From: JAJFUG01 sp964473155
GTDB taxonomy: Bacteria > Gemmatimonadota > Glassbacteria > GWA2-58-10
Reading direction: 5' to 3'
DNA: 11,443 bases
NCBI GenBank assembly: GCA_964473155.1
Contig: CAYYNT010000094.1
Location: 1 to 11,443 of the forward strand
The notes beneath the pieces were generated by a model. It saw only the letters and a list, made by a program, of their open reading frames with translations. It was not told the DNA's origin and searched no databases. Positions 1-6,084 of the stretch are shown piece after piece (the first letter of the stretch is position 1; each line of letters opens with the position of its first letter). Made by a program: the position numbers and the translations under genes.

Positions 1-31
1 GAGATTGCAGCAATTTGCATAGAGCAAAATC

Positions 32-64
32 GGGGACTTTTGGGACAGCCCCTTTTTCTTTTTT
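32..64 (+). terminator. Probable intrinsic terminator at the left edge, possibly bidirectional
   Basis: GGGG (32-35) pairs with CCCC (49-52). The stem extends by C37-G48 and T38-A47 around a bulged A36, giving a short six-pair stem. It is followed on the plus strand by a strong T-tract, five T, one C and six T (53-64). This arrangement would stop a rightward transcript from a gene beyond the left edge. Read on the minus strand, the same hairpin lies just after the fucosidase stop codon and is followed by GATTTTG, so it could also end the fucosidase transcript. The stem is short, so the call rests mainly on the T-tract. Confidence 0.45.
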
Positions 65-76
65 CCGCCGCCTCGT

Positions 77-1366
77 CTAAAACTCCAGTTCCACCACGGT
101 GTCGACAGAATCGCGTTTCTCCGCAGGGATCGAGAGCACCAGGCCGAGCGGCCCGTTCTCGAACCGGACAGCCTTGCCATCCGCCAGAAGGCGCGCCGCG
201 CGCACGGGTTTATCTGCCGGGGGAAGGCTCACCACGGCATCCGGTTCGAGGATATGAACATATACTTTTCCGGCTTTGCGCGTGCTGACGCCCCAGCTCT
301 GCTGCGGCCAGGGACCGCCGCGCGTGCCGTAGACCGACTCGCCGTATTTTTTCAGCCATTTGCCCATACCGGCCAGGCGCTCCACCTGCTCGGGCTGGAT
401 CGTGCCATCCGGCCGCGGCCCCACGTTGAGCAGGAAATTGGCGTTGTTCCCGGCGGCTTTCACCAGATAATGCACAAGTTCCTTAACGCTCTGGAAAGTT
501 TTCTCACGGCTGTCGTAGCCCCAGGACTCGCCTATCGTGGCGCAGGTTTCAAGCGGCAGCGCCGAGATGCCTGAGCCTTTGCTGTAAGGGCTGGCGCCGG
601 GCAGGCCTTTTTCGAACATCTGGAAATCCTCGCCCGGGAAAGGCGCCACATGGTGGTTGCTGCCCACCAGGGCCGCAGGCTGGAGTTTGTGAATCAGGCC
701 GTAGGTGCGCTCCAGCCGCCAGTCCCCGTCAGGCTTCTCCCACATCCCGTCGAACCATATTCCGCCGATCGGTCCGTAGCCGGTGAGAAGCTCGGTGAGC
801 TGTGTGTCCATGTAATCCAGATATTTGTTCCAGTCGCCGCTCTGCGGCCGTCCGTGGTCACGGCTGGTGCCGCGTGGCCAGTAATCCGGGTTATGCCAGT
901 CGAGCTGTGAATGGTAGAAGAAGAGCTTAATCCCTTGTTTACGGCAGGCTTCGGCGAGCATGGCGAGCACATCGCGCCTGTAGGGCGTGCGGTCCATGAT
1001 GTCGTAATCGCTCACCTTACTGTCCCACATCGCGAACCCGTCATGGTGCTTGCTGGTGATCGTAATGTAGCGCACACCGGCATCCGCGGCCATGCGGCAC
1101 CATTGGTCCGGGTCGAAATTGACCGGATTGAATTGCGGGGGAAGCTTTTCATATTCGCGGATCGGAATGTTTTCGTCGAACATCACCCACTCGCCCCGTC
1201 CTTCAAGACTGTAGACTCCCCAGTGGATGAACATCCCGAACCTGGCGTCCTGGAACCATTCGCGCGCCGTCAGGTTTTCCGGCGCGGGTGTATATTCCTG
1301 TCCGCGGACCTCGGCAGCACAGGCAAAGAGCAACAGGCAGACCAGCATTGACATTGTTTGTTTCAC
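77..1366 (-). CDS. Secreted alpha-L-fucosidase, glycoside hydrolase family 29
   Basis: GH29 enzymes cleave terminal alpha-L-fucose from glycans with retention of configuration. This 429-residue protein has a hydrophobic export signal at residues 1-22. A cysteine at residue 16 makes a lipoprotein possible, but its box (LFAC) is poor and signal peptidase I is likelier. The catalytic domain fills most of the rest. Visible family motifs are RFGMFIHWG (42-50), KHHDGFAMW (106-114) and GGIWFDGMW (201-209), with D206 the expected nucleophile. The acid/base is not fixed in this family by a simple motif. E247 and E252 lie at a suitable distance, but I cannot assign it. The last 80 or so residues look like the small C-terminal beta-sandwich. 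The start is GTG at 1366, chosen because AGGAGG sits four bases upstream; ATG codons at 1354 and 1348 are too far from it. It is the second gene of an operon with the VOC protein, 34 nt upstream. The substrate linkage cannot be read from the sequence. Confidence 0.93.
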   Translation of the reverse strand: MKQTMSMLVCLLLFACAAEVRGQEYTPAPENLTAREWFQDARFGMFIHWGVYSLEGRGEWVMFDENIPIREYEKLPPQFNPVNFDPDQWCRMAADAGVRYITITSKHHDGFAMWDSKVSDYDIMDRTPYRRDVLAMLAEACRKQGIKLFFYHSQLDWHNPDYWPRGTSRDHGRPQSGDWNKYLDYMDTQLTELLTGYGPIGGIWFDGMWEKPDGDWRLERTYGLIHKLQPAALVGSNHHVAPFPGEDFQMFEKGLPGASPYSKGSGISALPLETCATIGESWGYDSREKTFQSVKELVHYLVKAAGNNANFLLNVGPRPDGTIQPEQVERLAGMGKWLKKYGESVYGTRGGPWPQQSWGVSTRKAGKVYVHILEPDAVVSLPPADKPVRAARLLADGKAVRFENGPLGLVLSIPAEKRDSVDTVVELEF

Positions 1367-1370
1367 AGAG

Positions 1371-1376
1371 CCTCCT
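1371..1376 (-). promoter_or_regulatory. Shine-Dalgarno site that decides the fucosidase start
   Basis: A perfect AGGAGG on the minus strand ends four bases before the GTG at 1366. It is 16 bases from the next in-frame ATG (1354), so GTG is the better start and keeps a full signal peptide. Confidence 0.7.
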
Positions 1377-1400
1377 GTATCGAGCGAGATCTAAATTTTA

Positions 1401-2474
1401 TTATTTTCTGTCCCAGAGCAGCTCGATTGTCAGGCCACCCGCTGAATCGGTGTCCAGGTAGGCGAAACGCCCGTCCACCCGCTCTCCCTGGCCCCAGGCC
1501 CCGTCCTGGCTGACCTCCACCCCGCGTTCTCTGAAAAGGTCCACCGCCTTGTCCATGTCGCTCACATTGAGAGCGATATGCTGGAACCCCTCGCCGTGCC
1601 GCTCCAGGAACTCCTTGTAGATGCTGCGGCCGGCCGTGGGCTGGATTATCTCGAACGTCGTCGAGCCGGCCTTGCTCCAGCCCATGTGCATCAGGAAATC
1701 CTCGCGCTCGCCGCGATAGCGCCGTCCGATCCCGGCGTTGTCCCGGTCTATCCCCCGCACCGGGAAGCCCAGCCTTGAATAAAAGTCACAGACCCGGTCG
1801 ATATCGCGGACAACGCTGGCGTATTGAACTATCTGACCGAACGGATAAAGATGGTTTTCCTTTGTCGGGGCCCCGGATTGTTTCTGTCTTATCTGGTTCG
1901 GATCATACACCAGCTCGAAAGTCAGGCCGCCGACAGGCTCGCTGTCCAGGTAGGCGAAGATTCCCTCTCCGCCCGAGTTCTTGAATGTCCCGCGCTGGAC
2001 TGTCTCCACTCCGGCCTTGCGGGCGCGCTCGATACAGGATTCAAGGGCTTCGGGGTTTTCCAGGCTGAATGCCAGGTGCTGTACGCCCTCGCCATGGCTG
2101 GCCGCGAATTCGTGGTACAGGCTCTCGCCCGCGGCGGGCTGGAACAGTTCGATCCCCACGCCGCCGAGCGTTGTCCAGGCCCAGCGCAGGCGGATATCGA
2201 GCGGCTTGCCCCGGTACTGTCCGCGGATACGATGGTTTTCATCAACAGAGAACCCCCTGAGACCGGCTTTTTCCCAGTACTGAACGGTCTTGTCCAGGTC
2301 TTTCACCACCCAGCCGAGGTGCGAAACCTCGCCGAACGGCGGGGGCGCGGGCGAAACGCTTTCTTTGTCAGGACAGGCGAAGAGTATCTCCTGGCCGAGA
2401 GCGGGTAGAGCCAGCGCGCTCCCGGTTGCAGTCAGAAATCTGCGCCGTCCGATCACCGGTTTTTCCCTTTTCAT
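1401..2474 (-). CDS. Tat-exported protein with two VOC (glyoxalase-fold) domains
   Basis: The 357-residue protein starts with a twin-arginine signal: RRRFL at 10-14, then a hydrophobic run to about residue 27. Two VOC superfamily modules follow, at about 48-192 and 212-357. Each ends in a GGLTxELxxD-type strand, and each carries an HGEGxQHxAxxxxD-like stretch (127-137 and 293-303). Putative metal ligands in module 1 are H52, E109, H133 and E187. The matching positions in module 2 are Q217, E275, H299 and E351, so both could bind a metal and only the first His is changed. The family includes glyoxalase I, methylmalonyl-CoA epimerase and extradiol dioxygenases, and the substrate here cannot be named. 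Most relatives are cytosolic; a Tat signal implies export in folded form, perhaps with metal loaded. The ATG at 2474 has GGAG about six bases upstream. It is the first gene of the operon with the fucosidase. Confidence 0.85.
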   Translation of the reverse strand: MKREKPVIGRRRFLTATGSALALPALGQEILFACPDKESVSPAPPPFGEVSHLGWVVKDLDKTVQYWEKAGLRGFSVDENHRIRGQYRGKPLDIRLRWAWTTLGGVGIELFQPAAGESLYHEFAASHGEGVQHLAFSLENPEALESCIERARKAGVETVQRGTFKNSGGEGIFAYLDSEPVGGLTFELVYDPNQIRQKQSGAPTKENHLYPFGQIVQYASVVRDIDRVCDFYSRLGFPVRGIDRDNAGIGRRYRGEREDFLMHMGWSKAGSTTFEIIQPTAGRSIYKEFLERHGEGFQHIALNVSDMDKAVDLFRERGVEVSQDGAWGQGERVDGRFAYLDTDSAGGLTIELLWDRK

Positions 2475-2528
2475 TTCAGCTCCGCAGATGGATGATTAAG
2501 GGAGACAAACGACAGAAAGAATGATACA

Positions 2529-2557
2529 ATGCTATCAGCCTGAGCTGACTGCGTCAA
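2529..2557 (-). promoter_or_regulatory. Sigma70-like promoter of the VOC-fucosidase operon
   Basis: On the minus strand, TTGACG (2552-2557) and TAGCAT (2529-2534) are separated by exactly 17 nt. They match the consensus at five and four of six positions. Transcription would begin near 2522, giving a leader of about 48 nt before the ATG at 2474. It is the best promoter-like match in this intergenic region. Confidence 0.55.
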
Positions 2558-2591
2558 GAAACTAATATCCGAAAAAGGATTACGACAGAAC

Positions 2592-2620
2592 TTGCTTTTT
2601 GGGTGGATAAATATTTAAAT
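2592..2620 (+). promoter_or_regulatory. Weak candidate promoter towards mntH
   Basis: TTGCTT (2592-2597) and TTAAAT (2615-2620) are 17 nt apart in the AT-rich part of the intergenic region. The -35 match is only three of six. If used, it would leave a leader of about 370 nt before mntH, long enough to contain the dyads and small ORF downstream. Another start nearer mntH is equally possible. Confidence 0.25.
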
Positions 2621-2758
2621 AAGAAAGAGAATCAAAATCAAAAAGGCCAAATGAATATATATTGTTAAATTTAATAGAGAGAACAGCATGTTTACGGCAA
2701 ACAGCAGAATCCTCTCTACGGAAACAGGGTGGCGGCGCACCATACAAGCAGCCTAGCC

Positions 2759-2773
2759 CGCGAATCGTTCGCG
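2759..2773. repeat. Inverted repeat upstream of mntH, first copy of an 11-mer
   Basis: CGCGAA-TCG-TTCGCG is a perfect inverted repeat with six-base arms and a three-base centre. It contains the 11-mer GAATCGTTCGC (2762-2772), which recurs at 2958-2968. It could be a protein-binding operator or a small hairpin. No U-tract follows immediately, only GATCGTTTTAA, so a terminator role is uncertain. Confidence 0.45.
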
Positions 2774-2800
2774 GATCGTTTTAACCGGAATGCTTTCTCG

Positions 2801-2850
2801 GTTGCATGTGCAATCTTTTTCCAGGTGAGCTTGTCTCTTGCATGGACAAT
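2801..2850. repeat. Two copies of TTGCATGnnCAAT, possible operator pair
   Basis: TTGCATGTGCAAT (2802-2814) and TTGCATGGACAAT (2838-2850) match at 11 of 13 positions and lie 36 nt apart on the same strand. The first is a near-perfect dyad, TTGCA-TG-TGCAA. Paired short dyads ahead of a metal transporter gene are compatible with binding of a regulator, but the motif matches no regulator I know. Confidence 0.35.
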
Positions 2851-2937
2851 TTCAACCGGCCGGCCTGATTATGCGGATGACGTGAGCACGGCGCAGGGAT
2901 ATCATTCTTTACTTCAATAAGGTGAACAAAGGCATAA

Positions 2938-3030
2938 ATGGAAACCAGAATAAAAGTGAATCGTTCGCAGACGGGTTCTGGATCCGGGTTAGAATATGCG
3001 GGAAAATGGAGCCAAAGAAAGCATGATTGA
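2938..3030 (+). CDS. Possible 30-codon leader ORF overlapping the mntH start
   Basis: An ATG at 2938 with AAAGG five bases upstream (2928-2932) opens a 30-residue frame that ends in TGA at 3028-3030. It overlaps the first mntH start (2996) in a different frame. Its stop lies five bases beyond the second in-frame mntH ATG (3023), so its translation could affect mntH initiation. The peptide begins METRIKVN and ends QRKHD; it has no signal peptide, membrane segment or recognisable domain. Such a short frame may well be chance. Its ribosome-binding site looks better than the one before the annotated mntH start. Confidence 0.25.
   Translation: METRIKVNRSQTGSGSGLEYAGKWSQRKHD
2958..2968. repeat. 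Second copy of the GAATCGTTCGC 11-mer
   Basis: This is identical to bases 2762-2772. With its flanks it again forms a dyad, GTGAA-TCG-TTCGC, with one mismatch. It lies 27 nt before the first mntH start codon. Confidence 0.4.
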
Positions 3031-4309
3031 GGCTCGCGCCGACCGTGGAACGGTGGCCGCGGCTGTGGATGTGCTCTCGGGCGATTCGAGCCGCAGGGGG
3101 CTGGCCCGGCTTATGCCTTTTCTGGGGCCGGCTTTTATTGCATCGGTGGCTTACATAGATCCAGGTAATTTCGCCACGAATCTGGAAGGAGGAGCGAGGT
3201 TCGGTTTCACTCTGGTCTGGGTTGTGGTGGCCAGCAATTTGATCGCCATGCTGGTGCAGACACTGGCGGCCAAACTTGGGATCGCCACGGGACGGAACCT
3301 GGCGGAAATGTGCCGCGAACGGTATCCATTCTGGCTGGTTGTGGCAATGTGGGTAGTAATGGAACTGGTGGCGATGGCCACCGATCTGGCCGAATTTCTG
3401 GGGGCGGCGATCGGATTCAATCTTCTGTTCGGCATGCCTCTCTGGGCGGCCGGTCTGTTGACCGCTCTGGTGACTTTTGTTATCCTGGGCCTGGAACGGT
3501 ATGGATTCCGTCCCATGGAAGCAGTGATAACCTCCCTGGTTGGAGTGGTGGCACTCTGCTATCTTGTGGAGATGTTCATCGTGCGTCCCGATGCGGCGCT
3601 GATTGCGGGTAGTTTCATGCCGCCGCGTTTTGCCGGGCCGCAGAGCGTGCTGCTTGCGACCGGAATTCTGGGGGCCACAGTAATGCCGCATGTAATTTTC
3701 CTACATTCTGCACTGACTCAGGGACGGATACGCACGCGCGACCCGCAGAAGCTGCACCGGCTGTTCCGTTTTGAGATGATGGATGTCGTGCTGGCGATGA
3801 GCGTGGCCGGAGCGATAAATGCAGCCATGCTGATCATGGCCGCCCAGACATTCCACACCCGCGGGATGGTCGAGGTAAACGCTATCGAGAAAGCCTATTT
3901 GACCCTCGAGCCTATACTGGGATCCATGTCCAGTCAGATATTCGCCATCTCGCTGCTGATGGCTGGATTGTCGTCCTCTGCAGTAGGTACGATGAGCGGA
4001 CAGACAATCATGCAGGGTTTCATAAACCGGCACATCCCGGTCTGGCTGCGGCGGGTGGTCACGATGCTGCCCGCGCTGATAGTAATTTTCCTGGGTCTCG
4101 ACCCCACCTGGACTCTGGTGTTGAGCCAGGTTGTGCTCAGTTTCGGCCTTCCTCTGGCGGTCATCCCCCTGGTGATGTTCACCGGCAGAAAGGATCTGAT
4201 GGGCGTGCTTGTCAACCACCGTCTGACCACAGGGCTGGCCTGGTGTGCCGCCGGACTGATCGTTTTGCTCAATCTGTTTCTGGTTCACCAGATAATCTTA
4301 GGGAACTGA
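2996..4309 (+). CDS. mntH: Nramp-family Mn2+/Fe2+ symporter MntH
   Basis: MntH imports Mn2+ or Fe2+ together with protons across the inner membrane. The 437-residue protein has about eleven hydrophobic segments from residue 40 onwards. The helix-1 motif DPGN is at 55-58. The helix-6 motif ATVMPH (227-232) supplies A227 and M230 for the metal and H232 for the proton path; the next residue is V233 instead of the usual Asn. The acidic set E123, D130 and E133 matches the known proton pathway, Q378 matches the conserved helix-10 Gln, and GQTIMQGF (335-342) is the usual loop signature. M230 is the residue that favours transition metals over Mg2+ or Al3+, so Mn2+/Fe2+ transport is likely. The ATG at 2996 follows an in-frame TAG directly and has only a weak ribosome-binding site. 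ATG 3023 (residue 10) is an alternative and would lose nothing conserved. A stress protein gene follows after four bases. Confidence 0.95.
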   Translation: MRENGAKESMIEARADRGTVAAAVDVLSGDSSRRGLARLMPFLGPAFIASVAYIDPGNFATNLEGGARFGFTLVWVVVASNLIAMLVQTLAAKLGIATGRNLAEMCRERYPFWLVVAMWVVMELVAMATDLAEFLGAAIGFNLLFGMPLWAAGLLTALVTFVILGLERYGFRPMEAVITSLVGVVALCYLVEMFIVRPDAALIAGSFMPPRFAGPQSVLLATGILGATVMPHVIFLHSALTQGRIRTRDPQKLHRLFRFEMMDVVLAMSVAGAINAAMLIMAAQTFHTRGMVEVNAIEKAYLTLEPILGSMSSQIFAISLLMAGLSSSAVGTMSGQTIMQGFINRHIPVWLRRVVTMLPALIVIFLGLDPTWTLVLSQVVLSFGLPLAVIPLVMFTGRKDLMGVLVNHRLTTGLAWCAAGLIVLLNLFLVHQIILGN

Positions 4310-4313
4310 GGCT

Positions 4314-5207
4314 ATGTTCAAACATTTGCTCGTACCGTTGGACGGTACACCGCAGGCAGAGGCAGCCGTGTCAACCGCGTCCGCTTTGGCTGAACGTTGC
4401 GGTGCACGGGTCACTCTGCTGCATGTGATAGAGAATGCCGCTCCCGAGGAAATTCACGGCCAGCGTCACCTGCGCAACCGGGCAGAGGCTCAACCTTACC
4501 TTGAAAAAGTGTCGAGACAGTTCCCGGCGGGAATAAACGTCATAACACACGTGCATGAGGAGCGTATTGAGGATGTCGCCAAGTCCCTGGCAGAGCATGA
4601 GGACGAACTGTCGCCTGACCTGCTGGTGATGTGCGCTCATGGCGGCCCGCGTATGCGGGATATTCTGCGCGGCAATCTGGCTCAGCAGACTCTGTCCCGT
4701 GGCTTAACCCCGATACTTCTTCTAAAAGGAAGGACTTTACCAGAAATATTCCAGCGGATTCTTGCACCTCTGGACGGCAATTCGGAGCACGATGAGCGTT
4801 CACTCCCAGCGGCAGCCGGGATGGCAGCCCTGTGTGGAGCGGAGTTGAACCTGCTTTATGTCGTGCCGGAGGGAGTGGCTCAGGCTGGACGGCGGATGGA
4901 TGTGAGCCATCTTCTTCCCGGAGCCAGCCAGGCCCTGCTCGATCTGGAGGAGCAGGACGCTGTGGCCTACATCGAGCAACGCCTGGCAGAGGTTCAGCTC
5001 AAGGTGAACCGGGTCCGAGGAGCAATCTCCCGAGGCCGCCCGGTGGACCGGATCATTGAATATGCCAGCGGCCAGCACTCCGACCTTATCGTGCTCAGCA
5101 CTCATGGGCGGGCCGGGACACGGGCTTTCTGGTCAGCCAGCGTGGCCTCGCGTCTCGTTTCACGCCTGGAAACGGCTTTCTTTCTTGTCCCAGCCATCGA
5201 AGACTGA
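4314..5207 (+). CDS. Tandem-domain universal stress protein (UspA superfamily)
   Basis: This 297-residue soluble, presumably cytoplasmic protein holds two UspA domains, about 1-140 and 145-297. Each opens with the strand motif (V/A)PLDG, whose Asp (D10, D154) contacts nucleotide in ATP-binding members. The nucleotide loop, usually G-x-x-G, nine residues, G-S/T, is altered in both halves. Domain 1 reads CAHG...GN (107-121) and domain 2 reads STHG...AS (262-276). ATP binding may therefore be weakened or asymmetric; tandem Usp proteins often have one degenerate half. The ATG lies four bases after the mntH stop, with AGGGA about nine bases upstream, so the two genes are almost surely cotranscribed. 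This placement suggests a role tied to metal supply or oxidative stress, for example modulating the transporter, but that is inference. The gene ends ten bases from the convergent amidohydrolase gene. Confidence 0.9.
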   Translation: MFKHLLVPLDGTPQAEAAVSTASALAERCGARVTLLHVIENAAPEEIHGQRHLRNRAEAQPYLEKVSRQFPAGINVITHVHEERIEDVAKSLAEHEDELSPDLLVMCAHGGPRMRDILRGNLAQQTLSRGLTPILLLKGRTLPEIFQRILAPLDGNSEHDERSLPAAAGMAALCGAELNLLYVVPEGVAQAGRRMDVSHLLPGASQALLDLEEQDAVAYIEQRLAEVQLKVNRVRGAISRGRPVDRIIEYASGQHSDLIVLSTHGRAGTRAFWSASVASRLVSRLETAFFLVPAIED

Positions 5208-5217
5208 ACTCAGAATT

Positions 5218-6084
5218 CTATTTGACAGCGGTTGTATCGCCGGGAGTCAGTCTGTACATGTCGGTGCGGCGGCTCCAGAGGATGCCGCGTTTCGCCTGCG
5301 ACAGGTCCACCGTGCCGGTTATCATCTCCTCTCGTTCCTGATTGCTTTCCGCCACCAGCAGGCCGTTCGGGTCGACAATATAGCTTTTGCCCGCCTGGAC
5401 CGGCCCGGCGCAGTTGCAGGATACAACCCAGTAATTGTTCTCTGCGGCGCGGCTGCGCAGATGCGCCTCCCAGACCGGCGTTTTCCAGGCATCCCCGCCC
5501 GCGGCGTGCGAGACATGGAAAACCACCTGAGCGCCCTGCAGGGCCAGGATGCGCCAGGCTTCCGGGAATCGGGCGTCATAGCAGATCTGTAAACCGTACC
5601 GCATGCCCTCGTCCTCGAAGGCTTTGATTTCCAGCCAGCGACCGTAGTCCCTGCCGCCTGTACCGTGCACCTTTCCATAGCTGGATCGTATTTCTCCGCG
5701 GTTGTCGATAGCGTATACCATGTTATAATAACGGCCCTCGCTCTGCGTGGAAGAACCGACAACCACCCACAGCCCGGCTTCACGGGCGGCGGTTTGCACG
5801 GCTGCCAGAGCGGAGTCCAGCAGCGCGCCGGACGGATAGTCTCCCTGAGGGTAATGCAGCGGGAAATAGCCTGACAGAGCCGTCTCCGGGAAAAGAACTA
5901 TATCCAGTCCCAACCTGTCCGCCTGGCGGATGAAGGAGATCACTTTTTCCGTATTGGCCCGGACATCCTCCGTGATGAATATCTGGGCGCAACCGGCCCT
6001 GAATGGCCGTGAGAAATCGGCCGCGTCGAGGCGGGTGGCCCAAAAACTCATGGCCAGTATGAAAACACATGCCGGATGTCTCAC
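5218..6084 (-). CDS. Exported carbon-nitrogen hydrolase, nitrilase superfamily
   Basis: Nitrilase-superfamily enzymes hydrolyse C-N bonds, mostly amides, through a Glu-Lys-Cys triad. All three are visible in this 288-residue protein: E67 in LFPETALSGYF, K138 in SSYGKVHG and C168 in QICYDARFPE. The fold spans about 27-262, the usual length. Residues 1-21 form a signal peptide with a probable signal peptidase I site after LDA, so the enzyme should act in the periplasm or outside, whereas most relatives are cytosolic. No membrane domain is fused, so it is not apolipoprotein N-acyltransferase. The start is GTG at 6084; it overlaps the TGA of the upstream gene as GTGA, which implies translational coupling. 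The substrate is unknown; an amide, a carbamoyl group or an N-acyl amino acid is possible. The convergent usp gene ends ten bases away with no clear terminator between. Confidence 0.88.
   Translation of the reverse strand: MRHPACVFILAMSFWATRLDAADFSRPFRAGCAQIFITEDVRANTEKVISFIRQADRLGLDIVLFPETALSGYFPLHYPQGDYPSGALLDSALAAVQTAAREAGLWVVVGSSTQSEGRYYNMVYAIDNRGEIRSSYGKVHGTGGRDYGRWLEIKAFEDEGMRYGLQICYDARFPEAWRILALQGAQVVFHVSHAAGGDAWKTPVWEAHLRSRAAENNYWVVSCNCAGPVQAGKSYIVDPNGLLVAESNQEREEMITGTVDLSQAKRGILWSRRTDMYRLTPGDTTAVK

Larger units (their letters stand above)
2475..2995. other. Divergent intergenic region of 521 nt between the VOC gene and mntH
   Basis: The region separates two divergent transcription units. 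From about 2560 to 2690 it is clearly richer in A and T than the flanking genes and holds the palindromes ATTTAAAT (2613-2620) and TTAAATTTAA (2665-2674). From about 2755 to 2970 it carries short repeated dyads and a possible leader ORF, listed separately. I looked for the yybP-ykoY manganese riboswitch, which often precedes Mn2+ genes, and did not recognise its conserved core. No classical Fur box is apparent. No tRNA or mobile-element remnant is visible. Confidence 0.7.

Noticed and set aside
16..52. A dispersed GGGGAC/GTCCCC-type palindromic repeat at the left edge
   Set aside because: The bases around 32-52 resemble such repeats, but only one copy is in the window and a terminator explains it equally well.
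1824..2408. A 194-codon plus-strand frame inside the VOC gene
   Set aside because: It is antisense to two clear VOC modules and lacks any recognisable motif or good start.
2729..2920. A 63-codon frame (GTG start) with a hydrophobic stretch upstream of mntH
   Set aside because: Third-position G+C looks clearly lower than in the neighbouring genes, the ribosome-binding site is poor, and the frame contains the repeated dyads, which suggests regulatory non-coding DNA. A small membrane protein is not excluded.
2475..2995. A manganese (yybP-ykoY) riboswitch ahead of mntH
   Set aside because: The leader position and length would suit one, but I could not find the conserved core or paired stems. 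A covariance-model search would settle it.
2909..3691. A 260-codon frame on the minus strand opposite the start of mntH
   Set aside because: It is rich in His, Gln and Arg and is the mirror of membrane-helix codons. The Nramp motifs on the plus strand are unambiguous.
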